From a virus: 49,843 nucleotides of DNA. A model generated the notes under the pieces. That model had not been told where the DNA came from and did no database searches. It saw only the letters and a program-made list of their open reading frames with translations. This document shows positions 23,076-30,471 of this stretch, piece by piece (the first letter of the stretch is position 1; each line of letters starts with the position of its first letter). The stretch lies in the IMG/VR virus record IMGVR_UViG_3300005663_000065, positions 1 through 49,843 of that record. The stretch is one strand, 5' to 3'. Made by a program: the position numbers and the translations under genes.

Positions 23076-23960
23076 TTATTCCGGGGATTGCCTGATTCTT
23101 AAATCTTCGGGCCAATGCTGCATGTTACCGCCTTTGGGGTCGTTCTTGATGCCGTTCTCTTTCGCCCAGACAGAACCCATCTGTTTGACGAACACAGCGA
23201 CACCAGCCACCTTGCACTGCGCGACGGTGGAGCGCGCCCACTCGATGTCGAAAGGCCGTGCTCTCGGCCCGGACTCGCCGCCAATGATGATGTGGTCAAG
23301 AGAGGGTTGCGGTATCCAGCCTTGAGGTCCGCCCGATTCATACCCCGCGTCAAGATAATCAGAAAGCTCAACCCTCTTCAGCGCAGGCTCGTAGCTCACA
23401 CCGCGCACGGCGGCTGGCGTCTGCATTAGAAACGGCAAGCGCTTGTCTGCCCAGTATTGGTTCTCGACAGAGACATACAGGTGGACGTTGGAGAAGGGCC
23501 AGATACTCGTAGGATCGTAGGCTTCGTGGTCAAGCCCATACCAGTCAGCTAATGCCTCGCTAACTCTATCTGCTCTCGTTCTAAAGGCTTGACTATAGGC
23601 AAACCATTGGACCATCCGCTCAGGCCGCTTGGTGAGTATCTGAAACGTGTGCTGAGGGGCCAGAGCCATCACCGCGAACACCTGGTCGATGAACTCGTCC
23701 GGCACGTCCTCATGGAACAAGTCGCTCAAGCTGTTCACGAAAATGCGCTGAGGCTTACGCCATTTCAACGGATGTTCTAGGCGTTCGGGATGCAGGATCA
23801 CTCCGGTCGTCATCTCGGTGCCCACGCGCTCGAACTTGCGGCGGTTATAGTAAAACGGCGGTGTTCGGACGATGAAACAGTTCGCGCATCCTGGTCCGAC
23901 TTTCGTGCAGCCGGTCGTTGGGTTCCACGTCTTGTCAGTCCATTCAATCTTGGTTGGCAT
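23076..23960 (-). CDS. Phage Gp37/Gp68 family protein (DUF5131)
   Basis: 294 residues with the family hallmarks: IEWTDKTWNPTTGCTKVGPG, cysteines 18, 25 and 28 (CX6CX2C), a later RIFVNSLSDLFHEDVP, FQILTKRPERM and HIIIGGESGPRARPF. The fold is radical-SAM-like and the three cysteines may hold an iron-sulfur cluster, but the biochemical role is unknown. Common in phages and mobile elements. It lies 10 bases downstream of ruvC. Confidence 0.85.
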   Translation of the reverse strand: MPTKIEWTDKTWNPTTGCTKVGPGCANCFIVRTPPFYYNRRKFERVGTEMTTGVILHPERLEHPLKWRKPQRIFVNSLSDLFHEDVPDEFIDQVFAVMALAPQHTFQILTKRPERMVQWFAYSQAFRTRADRVSEALADWYGLDHEAYDPTSIWPFSNVHLYVSVENQYWADKRLPFLMQTPAAVRGVSYEPALKRVELSDYLDAGYESGGPQGWIPQPSLDHIIIGGESGPRARPFDIEWARSTVAQCKVAGVAVFVKQMGSVWAKENGIKNDPKGGNMQHWPEDLRIRQSPE

Positions 23961-23970
23961 GATTAATCCT

Positions 23971-24486
23971 CTATGTTCCAGTTGGCAACGCCGCTGCGAT
24001 CAATGCTGTTTCGTCCATTCGGTTCCAATGGCAGAAAGCCACAGCCAAGGCGTCAGCTTCGTCACTGGGAAGCCTGGTGCTTGCTTTCAGGATCATGGTC
24101 ATGGCATCCCTGACTTGATCCTTTCCGGCACCGCCATATGACGTGGCCGCCTGCTTTGCTTGCTGTGGCGTGTACTGGAAGAATGGTTTTTCCATTGAGC
24201 GAGCCGCAATCATACAGGCAGCTCTCACATAACCCAGCTTCAATGATGTTTGGCCGTGGTCGCCTCGTACAAAGCCTGACTCCATAGCCACAACATGAAC
24301 ATCACGATTAACAATGGCCTGTTTCACCTGGAGAAAGATCGCCGTCACGCGATCTTCTATTGTGGCCTTGGTGCTGGTTGGAAATGACCATGATTGCCAC
24401 GACTCGATCTGACCGTCCGTGACTTCCAGCAATCCAAAGCCGGACTTCACCAGGCTGGGATCAATGCCAAAGATTCGTGTAGTCAT
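23971..24486 (-). CDS. ruvC: Holliday junction resolvase RuvC
   Basis: 171 residues, the normal RuvC length. The four catalytic acids are in place: Asp9 (GIDPSL), Glu69 (AMES), Asp142 and Asp145 (PSDEADALA). It resolves branched DNA made by recombination or replication before packaging. It lies in the replication block between the macro-domain and DUF5131 genes; AAAGGA precedes the start. Confidence 0.9.
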   Translation of the reverse strand: MTTRIFGIDPSLVKSGFGLLEVTDGQIESWQSWSFPTSTKATIEDRVTAIFLQVKQAIVNRDVHVVAMESGFVRGDHGQTSLKLGYVRAACMIAARSMEKPFFQYTPQQAKQAATSYGGAGKDQVRDAMTMILKASTRLPSDEADALAVAFCHWNRMDETALIAAALPTGT

Positions 24487-24535
24487 GGTTGTCCTTTCAT
24501 TGCCTTATCATCGCCAGATAGCCACCGCCCACCTC

Positions 24536-24970
24536 TCAAATGTGGATGTACACTTGCGTCTCTAGTGGTTCAAGATAACGTTCCATCAGTGGCTGAACGT
24601 CAGCCCAGTCCAGGCCGCCTAAACCGCAACCAAGCTTGGGGAAGGCGATGTCCTTATAAAAAAGCCAGCGAAATTTGGAGAAATACTCTAATCCACTTTC
24701 GATCAATCCCAAGCTAGACGGTTCTCGCCAATTATCTTTCGTCGGGAACAATAGAATCTCAGGCGTTTGATTCCATACGTACCATAGCCATACCCTTCCA
24801 GGTGCAAGATTGCCGTTATCACAGACCTCAACATATTTCTCAAACATCTCAGGCCAGCGTTTCTTGAATTCCTCTGCTAGCCCTGTGCCCATGACGCCCA
24901 CGCAGTTGACCGGATTGACCAGCACCTGTGCCTTGCTGTCGACAATAGAACCCGTCACGTACTCAATCAT
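24536..24970 (-). CDS. DarG/TARG1-like macro-domain protein
   Basis: 144 residues, a single macro domain. VLVNPVNCVGVMGTGLAEEF (17-36) is the ADP-ribose loop, FPTK (75-78) carries a lysine at the position of the catalytic lysine in DarG/TARG1-type enzymes, and KLGCGLGGLDWADV (112-125) gives the second loop with Asp121. DarG removes ADP-ribose that the DarT toxin attaches to thymidines in single-stranded DNA. No darT-like gene is present here, so an orphan de-ADP-ribosylase protecting phage DNA from host DarT is a good hypothesis. Family confident, role inferred. Confidence 0.85.
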   Translation of the reverse strand: MIEYVTGSIVDSKAQVLVNPVNCVGVMGTGLAEEFKKRWPEMFEKYVEVCDNGNLAPGRVWLWYVWNQTPEILLFPTKDNWREPSSLGLIESGLEYFSKFRWLFYKDIAFPKLGCGLGGLDWADVQPLMERYLEPLETQVYIHI

Positions 24971-25265
24971 CGCTCACCTCTCGTTTCTTTAGTCCGCCTT
25001 TCAACAATGCTCTCAATCCATCCCTCAATTCCTTTTTCATTGCTTCATCTAGCCGATCTCCAAGGTGGTCAGCCAATGGCGCGTGGTTGGCTTCCCAGTC
25101 AATGACTGTCCAGCCAGCAAACCAGATCAAGACACATTCCAGGCAGAGCTTGATCATGATCTTCGAGCGTTCGAAATAGTCGATGGGCTGCCCGATCTCG
25201 CAATGACTACACCCTCTGCCCTTCGGCGCGTCAGTTAAGCGTTCAGTGCTTTTGTTCTTTGCCAT
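24963..25265 (-). CDS. Hypothetical protein with a CxxC pair
   Basis: 100 residues with CSHC near residue 19 and CLEC near residue 41, possibly one zinc site, then a helical C-terminus rich in charged residues. It overlaps the HNH gene by 31 bases and the macro-domain gene by 8. The start lacks a strong ribosome site, so it may be translated by coupling. Confidence 0.5.
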   Translation of the reverse strand: MAKNKSTERLTDAPKGRGCSHCEIGQPIDYFERSKIMIKLCLECVLIWFAGWTVIDWEANHAPLADHLGDRLDEAMKKELRDGLRALLKGGLKKREVSDD

Positions 25266-25600
25266 TCCCGCGTTACTTTCTTATGGCATCGATGACAAAG
25301 TGTCCTGACATTATCAGGTTCAAACTCATCACCGCCATCGCTGATAGGTATGATGTGATCAGCATCATTATGCCGGTTGCCATAGCGCCGGGTACCGCAT
25401 AGCTGACAAGTCCAATCATCACGTTCATGAACATAGCGTTTGAGCATTGTCCAGTTGCGGCGCACCCAGAATTCACGATTACATTCCGGCTTACAGAACC
25501 GAGTCTTGCGTCCAGTGAGTGGACCGCCGCACCACCGACATGATTTATCATTGTTGTCATAGTAAGTGGCTGGTGGCTTGCCTTTGCTCCGTTGCCTCAT
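25235..25600 (-). CDS. HNH endonuclease
   Basis: 121 residues. Two N-terminal CxxC/CxxxC pairs (CRWC, CKPEC) precede a standard HNH: CQLCG, DADHIIPISDGG with the catalytic histidine 82, DNVRTLCHRCHKK with Asn97 and metal ligands. It would nick or cut DNA. It sits immediately after the initiator gene (4-base overlap), so it may be an operon nuclease of replication or packaging, or a homing enzyme settled in the replication module. Confidence 0.85.
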   Translation of the reverse strand: MRQRSKGKPPATYYDNNDKSCRWCGGPLTGRKTRFCKPECNREFWVRRNWTMLKRYVHERDDWTCQLCGTRRYGNRHNDADHIIPISDGGDEFEPDNVRTLCHRCHKKVTREWQRTKALNA

Positions 25601-26391
25601 GAAGATTCCGTGGGCTGGGCCACTTCAAATAAGATTTCTTTGATATCCGGGCTGATCTGCCGGGCCGCCTGATCGATCATTGAATACATTTGATCGCGGA
25701 GTCTATCACGAACGAAGGTGTTGGCAACTTCGATCACGACAATATCATGGCTCACGCTGATGCACCGTGTATCTTTCAGCCACGTTGCAAAGGTGGGCCT
25801 CGTGACTACCAACTGAAGCTCTCCCAAGACTGCGTCCCAGAACTTGTATTCCGGTGGTTCTCTTTTGTCTTTCTCTCCCTCTTGCTTACTTAATGGATCA
25901 TGTAATGGATCAATAACGGTTACTAACGGATGGGGTGACGTGGGTGTCACCCTTTCATGTCGCATATGTCGCCCTTTAGTGTCGAGGGTGTCACCCTTTA
26001 CCTGCGCCGCATGACACCCTTTCTCGTCGAGGATGTCACCCTTTGAATTTGATAAGGGTGACGTTGTGTCGCCCTTCTGCCGATGTCTAACTCTCACTAT
26101 TTCCCACGGTATTTTCCGTTCCACATGATCTAACTTAATGAGGTATTCGGTGGCATTGCCTCGGCCCCCCGTATCATGAGCCACCACCAAAAGTATTTCC
26201 CGCTCTCTCAATTCTTGAATAGTTCTCTGAATTTGGCGAGAGGAATACCCACATTTCCATGCAAGATGAGCGATGCTCGGATAACATCGGCTGCCGTCGT
26301 CATCGGCAATATCTGCCATTGATAACAATACATGGCTTAGGTTCGGTGGCAAATCACACTTCCAAACCTCAGAGATTAATGTGATGCTCAT
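25597..26391 (-). CDS. Replication initiator: winged helix plus DnaA-N-like domain, with internal origin
   Basis: 264 residues. Residues 1-95 form a winged-helix DNA-binding domain (HVLLSMADIADDDGSRCYPS, CGYSSRQIQRTIQELRERE), like phage O/DnaD-type initiators. Residues 183-255 (FWDAVLGELQLVVTRPTFAT, VIEVANTFVRDRLRDQM) match the DnaA N-terminal helicase-loading domain. The linker (100-180) is low complexity because its DNA holds six or more direct iterons. This is the lambda-O plan: the protein binds iterons inside its own gene and recruits host replication proteins. No helicase or polymerase gene was found, so it must rely on the host. Confidence 0.8.
   Translation of the reverse strand: MSITLISEVWKCDLPPNLSHVLLSMADIADDDGSRCYPSIAHLAWKCGYSSRQIQRTIQELREREILLVVAHDTGGRGNATEYLIKLDHVERKIPWEIVRVRHRQKGDTTSPLSNSKGDILDEKGCHAAQVKGDTLDTKGRHMRHERVTPTSPHPLVTVIDPLHDPLSKQEGEKDKREPPEYKFWDAVLGELQLVVTRPTFATWLKDTRCISVSHDIVVIEVANTFVRDRLRDQMYSMIDQAARQISPDIKEILFEVAQPTESS
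25840..25931. other. Purine-biased, AT-rich stretch next to the iterons (candidate unwinding region)
   Basis: Directly downstream of the iterons in gene direction. The coding strand is purine-rich (GAGGGAGAAAGACAAAAGAG), followed by two TGGATCA copies (25890 region) and AT-rich sequence. In lambda an AT-rich, purine-skewed block sits on the same side of the O iterons and melts first. Assignment is by analogy only. Confidence 0.4.
25933..26077. repeat. Iteron array, putative replication origin inside the initiator gene
   Basis: Plus-strand copies of TGTCACCCTTT or close variants start at 25945, 25967, 25989, 26012, 26034 and 26067, with spacings 22, 22, 23, 22 and 33. Inverted copies (GGGTGAC) lie at 25933-25939 and AAGGGTGAC at 26054-26062. 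The 22-bp period is about two helical turns, so an initiator would bind one face. The repeats are at DNA level: encoded residues are only loosely repeated. Confidence 0.8.
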
Positions 26392-26401
26392 GGCCCGTTC
26401 C

Positions 26402-27205
26402 CTAGTTTTCGGCTTCTTCCTGGGCTGACGGCCCTTCCCAGATGCTCTGAAGCGTCAGCCACGCTGTTTCGACCGTCGTGTTGACTAAGAGTTCTTCTTT
26501 TGTCTTGACATCCAGAGCGTCAAATATGTCAGGCGGTGTTTTGTTATACCGAGCTTTCACAGCCGTGAAGAGATCGCCAACCGTTTCCATCTTGTACGAG
26601 TCTGAGCTTGGCTTGCCATTGGAGGATGAAGCCGGGGAGCTAGACGCCGCCCCGTTGGTCCCGGCTGTGGGTTGTGCTCCAGACGGCGATTGAGGGATAG
26701 CAAGCGCGCCTTGGCGTGCCAAGTGTTCTTCCAACGGCACAGCGGCCTTGATTACATAGGCCACCACATCATCTAGGTCGCCCGCGCCGCAACCGGCCTT
26801 GAATAGCTCCACCACCAGTTTGAGACTGGTCTGACGCTCGATGGAACGCCGTTCAATCGCCTTGCCCTGATCATAGGTTCCGTTGGTCGATCCTGATGTT
26901 TCAGCCGTTTGACCGGGCCGATGTGCTAGCACGTCGAAGGTATTAATCTCTGACACTTCACGCTTGCCAAGAACGCTTTGGACATTGCGATACGGATACT
27001 GTTGCCCATCTCGCCACTTCAGCGCGGGAACGATTTCAATAACATCGCCCACTTCATAACCGTCGAAGGTGGCGGCATGGAAGGTTGACCACTCATAGCT
27101 TTGGCCGTTCGCTTCCTTCAGTTTGACAATCTGAACCTTTGTGTCCTTTGCTCCTTTTATCGCGCTGCTAAGGCTCTCAATCTTGGCGATCAAAGTATCT
27201 GCCAT
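26402..27205 (-). CDS. Putative OB-fold / single-stranded DNA-binding-like protein
   Basis: 267 residues. Residues 20-80 (VQIVKLKEANGQSYEWSTFH, GDVIEIVPALKW, YPYRNVQSVLGK) have the strand pattern of an OB fold. A helix AIERRSIERQTSLKLVVELF follows, then a Ser/Gly/Pro-rich linker (SSSPASSSNGKPSSD) and a small C-terminal domain. Position in front of the initiator suggests a replication helper such as a single-strand binding protein. The inference is moderate; no exact family was recognised. Confidence 0.5.
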   Translation of the reverse strand: MADTLIAKIESLSSAIKGAKDTKVQIVKLKEANGQSYEWSTFHAATFDGYEVGDVIEIVPALKWRDGQQYPYRNVQSVLGKREVSEINTFDVLAHRPGQTAETSGSTNGTYDQGKAIERRSIERQTSLKLVVELFKAGCGAGDLDDVVAYVIKAAVPLEEHLARQGALAIPQSPSGAQPTAGTNGAASSSPASSSNGKPSSDSYKMETVGDLFTAVKARYNKTPPDIFDALDVKTKEELLVNTTVETAWLTLQSIWEGPSAQEEAEN

Positions 27206-27243
27206 TGTCGTTATACTCCCTTCTGTTGTGATCCTTTCGTTAC

Positions 27244-27555
27244 TTACCCGCCGTGATCACTGGTCAAACTGATCTGAGGCTTACCCACACGAGTGAACCC
27301 GATGTCTTTCGGCTCTGCTGCCGGTCTGACATTGATCACGTATGGCCCGACTCTATACCTATGAACCTTTCCGTCCAGGGTGAGCGCATCCATAACCGCT
27401 TGCTTGGCGTCTTTCCTTGCCTTGTCCTTTTTAGAGACTTCAGCGGCCTGATACGCCTGATTCGCATTATCCCAGCCTATCAACAGGTTAATAATGCGAT
27501 CACCGTGATCTTCAAGGACTTCCTCTTCAAAGCTGGTCTGACCATCCTGTGTCAT
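27244..27555 (-). CDS. Hypothetical protein of the replication operon
   Basis: 103 residues from ATG 27555, overlapping the zinc-ribbon stop (ATGA), with AGAAGGGA upstream. Long charged helix (QAAEVSKKDKARKDAKQA) followed by a strand KVHRYRVGPYVINVRP, resembling small phage proteins that accompany single-strand binding or recombination genes. No specific function. Confidence 0.55.
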   Translation of the reverse strand: MTQDGQTSFEEEVLEDHGDRIINLLIGWDNANQAYQAAEVSKKDKARKDAKQAVMDALTLDGKVHRYRVGPYVINVRPAAEPKDIGFTRVGKPQISLTSDHGG

Positions 27556-27713
27556 TGTTTCACATCCCTTCTGGGTATATCCCAATATGCCGATCTGCAT
27601 TTAGAACATCTGCGCGGTCGTTCCTCTCCGCTTTTATATTTGCCTGTTGGAACCCATTCATGCCCACACCGTAGACATTTGTATCCTTGGACTGTTATAG
27701 GTTCGAGCATCAT
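27552..27713 (-). CDS. Zinc-ribbon protein, first gene of the replication operon
   Basis: 53 residues from ATG 27713 (AGGAGG four bases upstream). YKCLRCGHEWVP and RRCSKCRSAYWD give two CxxC knuckles of a zinc ribbon, a common phage type. The promoter -10 ends only 16 bases before the start, giving a very short leader. Confidence 0.7.
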   Translation of the reverse strand: MMLEPITVQGYKCLRCGHEWVPTGKYKSGEERPRRCSKCRSAYWDIPRRDVKQ

Positions 27714-27729
27714 GTACCTCCTATTGGCT

Positions 27730-27758
27730 ATCATATACGTTCAATTGGCATCCGTCAA
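27730..27758 (-). promoter_or_regulatory. Sigma70-like promoter of the leftward replication operon
   Basis: On the minus strand TTGACG (27758-27753), 17-bp spacer, TATGAT (27735-27730): five of six matches in each box and ideal spacing. It faces the divergent thyX promoter, so this 110-bp region is the early control centre. Confidence 0.8.
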
Positions 27759-27769
27759 TATGGTTTCCA

Positions 27770-27814
27770 TTATACAACATTTTGTGATACATTATAAACC
27801 AAGTAATTTATCAG
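27770..27814 (+). promoter_or_regulatory. Putative thyX promoter with ATTTATCAG motif
   Basis: TATAAA (27793-27798) is a good -10 with a weak TTATAC 17 bp upstream. ATTTATCAG at 27806-27814 is also found after the -10 of control elements B and C, hinting at a shared operator just past the transcription start. The CACACC boxes are absent here. Confidence 0.4.
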
Positions 27815-27823
27815 GAGCGTGCA

Positions 27824-28615
27824 ATGAGAATAATCACGGAGCCAAAAGTCTATCTGGTAACACGTCCAGCTATCGATTGGTATATGGTCAATGGCTTCAT
27901 GGACGATGAAGGTTTGCCTATCGCGGATGAGGGCAGTCTAGTCGCGAAGGAACCGAGTGAAGCCATTGTGGAGATCAGCGCGAGACTGTGTTACATGAGT
28001 TTCGCCAAGGGCCGAAAAGACATTCAGGAGTTCATTGACAACCTGTTAGCATCTCGTGATGGCAGTGTGTTGGAACACGTCAACTATGGCTTTGTATTCA
28101 CTGGCATCTCTCGGAGCCTTAGCCATGAGCTGGTCAGACATCGCGCCGGGTTCGCGTACAGCCAACGATCCCAGAGGTATGTTGACGAATCAGAGGCCGG
28201 GTTTGTCATGCCGCCTTCAGTGCTCGCGATGGGCGAAGGGTCAATGCCATATGTCGCGATGGTCGAGGGATTTGAGCAAGCCGTGAAATCCTATAACCAA
28301 TTAGTCGAAAATCTGACCGCTCAATTGCCCCAGGCTGAGAAAGGCACGGATCAGCGCAAGAAGATCAGGCAAGCAGCCAGAGCCGTGCTTCCCAACGCGA
28401 CAGAGACAAAGATGTTCGTGACAGCGAACGTGAGGGCTTGGCGTCACTTCATCGAACAGCGGGCCTCACGGTTCGCCGATCTCGAAATTCGAAGGCTCGC
28501 GATCATGGTGCTGGAAGCCTTGCAAGAGGAAGCGCCGTTGCTGTTCCAAGATTTCACGATAATTACAAATGACGATGGCACGAGGATCGCGACCCCGACC
28601 TATAGCAAGGTCTAG
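27824..28615 (+). CDS. thyX: Flavin-dependent thymidylate synthase ThyX
   Basis: 263 residues, typical ThyX length. The signature is ELVRHRAGFAYSQRSQRYV (residues 102-120), the RHR...S-Q-R variant motif that binds dUMP/FAD; SRDGSVLEHVNYGF upstream and FVTANVRAWRHFIEQRAS downstream are also family features. It makes dTMP from dUMP with FAD, NADPH and methylene-tetrahydrofolate, feeding phage DNA synthesis. First gene of the large plus-strand block. CAGGAG lies upstream of the ATG. Confidence 0.93.
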   Translation: MRIITEPKVYLVTRPAIDWYMVNGFMDDEGLPIADEGSLVAKEPSEAIVEISARLCYMSFAKGRKDIQEFIDNLLASRDGSVLEHVNYGFVFTGISRSLSHELVRHRAGFAYSQRSQRYVDESEAGFVMPPSVLAMGEGSMPYVAMVEGFEQAVKSYNQLVENLTAQLPQAEKGTDQRKKIRQAARAVLPNATETKMFVTANVRAWRHFIEQRASRFADLEIRRLAIMVLEALQEEAPLLFQDFTIITNDDGTRIATPTYSKV

Positions 28616-28618
28616 GAA

Positions 28619-28792
28619 ATGCTTTTCAAGGCTTGCCCGCGATGTAAGGGCGATATGGTGAGACTCCGTGATCGATACGGTTCCTCACTGAGTTGTTTGC
28701 AGTGTGGATACATGCTCGATCAAGACGAATCGCCAAAGGTCTTTGAATGCCTATTGCGGGAATTCAAACAGCCACCTAAAACGAATGTCTAA
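28619..28792 (+). CDS. 57-residue zinc-ribbon protein
   Basis: ATG three bases after the thyX stop. CPRC near the N-terminus and CLQC about 20 residues later form a zinc ribbon. It is probably co-translated with thyX. Its stop codon abuts the start of control element B. Confidence 0.65.
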   Translation: MLFKACPRCKGDMVRLRDRYGSSLSCLQCGYMLDQDESPKVFECLLREFKQPPKTNV

Positions 28793-28795
28793 ACC

Positions 28796-28860
28796 CACAC
28801 CGAACGCACACCGGAATCAAACCTACCAAGCCAGAATGCCTGAGACAATGGATTTATCAG
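28796..28860 (+). promoter_or_regulatory. Plus-strand control element, copy B
   Basis: CACACC boxes at 28796 and 28807 and CAAACC at 28818, each 11 bp apart, then TGAGACAAT (28841-28849) and ATTTATCAG (28852-28860). It aligns without gaps to copy A from AAACCCACACC through TGAGA. It precedes the gene at 28881, which has AAAGGAA as ribosome site. Confidence 0.65.
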
Positions 28861-28880
28861 ATTAACGGAAAGGAATCACG

Positions 28881-29102
28881 ATGGCACAGAATCAAGCACA
28901 CATAGGCGATACCGTTGGCGTAGTTGTTGGCGAATTGAAAGGTCAGCAAGGAACTATCGTGGCCTTCAGAATCAATGACAACCGATGCATGGTCAGGATC
29001 GCGGCTGACCATGATCCAAATGACTACTTTGATTATCAATATCATGGCACTGAATTGAAGTTACTGGATTGTCACCACATGGGAGTCATTACCAGTGAGT
29101 AA
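28881..29102 (+). CDS. Small KOW-like protein
   Basis: 73 residues. HIGDTVGVVVGELKGQQGTI followed by VAFRINDNRCMVRI resembles a KOW motif (a beta-strand RNA- or protein-binding element known in ribosomal proteins and NusG). Otherwise unknown. AAAGGAA lies upstream, behind control element B. Confidence 0.55.
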   Translation: MAQNQAHIGDTVGVVVGELKGQQGTIVAFRINDNRCMVRIAADHDPNDYFDYQYHGTELKLLDCHHMGVITSE

Positions 29103-29124
29103 GAGCGCACCGAATAAGGAAGCA

Positions 29125-29328
29125 ATGTGCGGCTCACGACGGCACGCCAGCGCCTTCCCTTTCAGGACCATTGTCTTTACCTACCTTGACCCGACCAGGC
29201 GCATTGAGATCACGATCGAACGCTTGGAATGTGGGCATGAAATACAACGGCCACAGAACAGAAACATGGAAGAAGTGCCATCAAAGACAGGGCGTCGGCG
29301 CTGCCGCGAGTGTTACCAAAAAGAATGA
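29125..29328 (+). CDS. Small protein with CGH/CREC metal site
   Basis: 67 residues from ATG 29125 (AAGGAAG upstream); a GTG at 29095 is in frame but overlaps the preceding gene. Basic, with LECGHEI and RRRCRECY forming a probable zinc site. Confidence 0.55.
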   Translation: MCGSRRHASAFPFRTIVFTYLDPTRRIEITIERLECGHEIQRPQNRNMEEVPSKTGRRRCRECYQKE

Positions 29329-29349
29329 AGGGAAGGAAGGTATTACATT

Positions 29350-29514
29350 ATGCACTGGGAAATCAAAGGTCAAATCATCCGAATTAATCTAAATGGGCGC
29401 TTTACTATCGAGTGGACTGAAGATGTCATCGACTATGGCGATATATTAGCATCGCTCAGTGAACGGGTTGACAAAGCATATGAAGAGGCTCGGAAGCTAA
29501 TCCCAACAATCTAG
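29350..29514 (+). CDS. 54-residue hypothetical protein
   Basis: A strand-turn-strand opening (MHWEIKGQIIRINLNGRFTI) and a helical end. GAAGGAAGG lies upstream of the ATG at 29350. It fills the gap between two clear small genes. No family. Confidence 0.55.
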   Translation: MHWEIKGQIIRINLNGRFTIEWTEDVIDYGDILASLSERVDKAYEEARKLIPTI

Positions 29515-29548
29515 CATCACGACAGTTTGAAGAAAGGAAGGAACCACA

Positions 29549-29740
29549 ATGGATCGAGAATTCTTGGCAAGACAGATCGCTGTGTTCATCGAACACGAAC
29601 CTCTCTTTTCTGACGCCACCGAAGAATATCGCGCCAAGACCGTGCGAAACCTCGTTGCACATCTCGCCGGGAATTGGGAAATGGTAGTTCAGGGGCTAGA
29701 ACAACTGGCAGCTTTGAAGGCTGCCAGAGGAAAGAGATGA
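29549..29740 (+). CDS. Small helical hypothetical protein
   Basis: 63 residues, all-helical, GAAAGGAAGGA upstream, stop overlapping the next start (ATGA). No recognised family. Confidence 0.6.
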   Translation: MDREFLARQIAVFIEHEPLFSDATEEYRAKTVRNLVAHLAGNWEMVVQGLEQLAALKAARGKR

Positions 29741-30033
29741 ACATAGATTGGGATTTGATCGCCAGACAAGCCGAAATGGATCAAAGGCACGAACAACCCA
29801 GAGGGTTTGTGATTACACAACGTTTTTTGCCTCCCGTGAAATTGACCCCTGAAGAAGTTGAGGAAGCAAAGCAAGCATGGAATGAAAAGCTTGCAGCCTG
29901 GCATGATGAAATGGGATATGCGGAAAAGGCGAAGGAATATGCGGAGAGGGCGAAGGGATACACGGAAGAGGCAAAACCAAGCAAGACAACCATCATTGGG
30001 TTTTGCCTCTCGAAACTAGGCATCAAGAAATAG
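29737..30033 (+). CDS. Hypothetical protein with heptad tandem repeat
   Basis: 98 residues from ATG 29737 (GAGGAAAGAG upstream). The second half contains three 7-residue repeats of the form YAEKAKE, predicted to form one continuous charged helix, ahead of a short hydrophobic end. Function unknown. Confidence 0.55.
   Translation: MNIDWDLIARQAEMDQRHEQPRGFVITQRFLPPVKLTPEEVEEAKQAWNEKLAAWHDEMGYAEKAKEYAERAKGYTEEAKPSKTTIIGFCLSKLGIKK
29917..29979 (+). repeat. Three 21-bp in-frame tandem repeats
   Basis: Encodes YAEKAKE, YAERAKG and YTEEAKP. Copies differ at several positions, so the repeat is not recent. Confidence 0.6.
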
Positions 30034-30053
30034 AAAAGAGAAAGGGAAGTCTA

Positions 30054-30218
30054 ATGCCAACTGCAAGACAAACCCGCCGATGCCCTAATTGCAACCAGGA
30101 CATCTATTTCAACATTCATGATCAAGGATATATCTGTGTTCGAGATCGGGTGAAGTGGATTATTGGCAATACCTGGACGGTTGTTCATGGAGCGCTCAAA
30201 AGCGAAAGATCGCGATAA
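30054..30218 (+). CDS. Small CxxC protein
   Basis: 54 residues from ATG 30054 (GAAAGGGAAG upstream). RRCPNCNQDIYFNIHDQGYI has one CxxC and a later cysteine, a partial zinc-ribbon pattern. The stop lies inside a perfect 8-bp hairpin. Confidence 0.5.
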   Translation: MPTARQTRRCPNCNQDIYFNIHDQGYICVRDRVKWIIGNTWTVVHGALKSERSR

Positions 30219-30369
30219 TAGTTTGTTATCGCGCCAGAGGGTTGATAAGTATCGATCCTCTGGCGGGGCAACAAACCCCTATTTTAAGACTGAGCCGCCA
30301 ATCAGGGAAAGGACTGTGGCCACTCCTACCATACCGACAACAGCTAAACAATTCAAACATACTAGGTGA
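30187..30369 (+). CDS. Uncertain small basic ORF
   Basis: 60 codons, overlapping the preceding gene by 32 bases with a poor ribosome site. The product is basic and Thr/Pro-rich. It is kept because it is the longest frame in 30219-30470; otherwise that stretch holds two hairpins and no other supported gene. Confidence 0.25.
   Translation: MERSKAKDRDNSLLSRQRVDKYRSSGGATNPYFKTEPPIRERTVATPTIPTTAKQFKHTR
30211..30265. other. Two consecutive hairpins
   Basis: CGCGATAA / TTATCGCG (30211-30233, 7-base loop), then CGCCAGAGG / CCTCTGGCG (30232-30265, 16-base loop containing GATA-AG-TATC). The first spans the stop codon of the gene ending at 30218 and contains GATAA/TTATC half-sites. No T run follows, so these are not simple terminators; an operator or mRNA-processing structure is possible. 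Confidence 0.45.
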
Positions 30370-30471
30370 TAACGATGGGCATTGTGGCGGCAATGCCCTG
30401 AACCAATCAAAGAAGGAAACGCGCTGTTTCGCCCCTCTGGTGAAGCCTGAGAGGATTTTAGAAAGGAAACA

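Noticed and set aside
25945-26077. A CRISPR array reading of the repeats in the initiator gene
   Set aside because: Repeat units are only 11 bp with 11-12 bp between them and lie inside a coding sequence; they fit replication iterons.
27606-27823. tRNA or other stable RNA genes in the intergenic regions
   Set aside because: I looked in the gaps (7427-7671, 17138-17302, 27714-27823, 31735-31836) for cloverleaf arms and the GTTC-type T-loop and found none.
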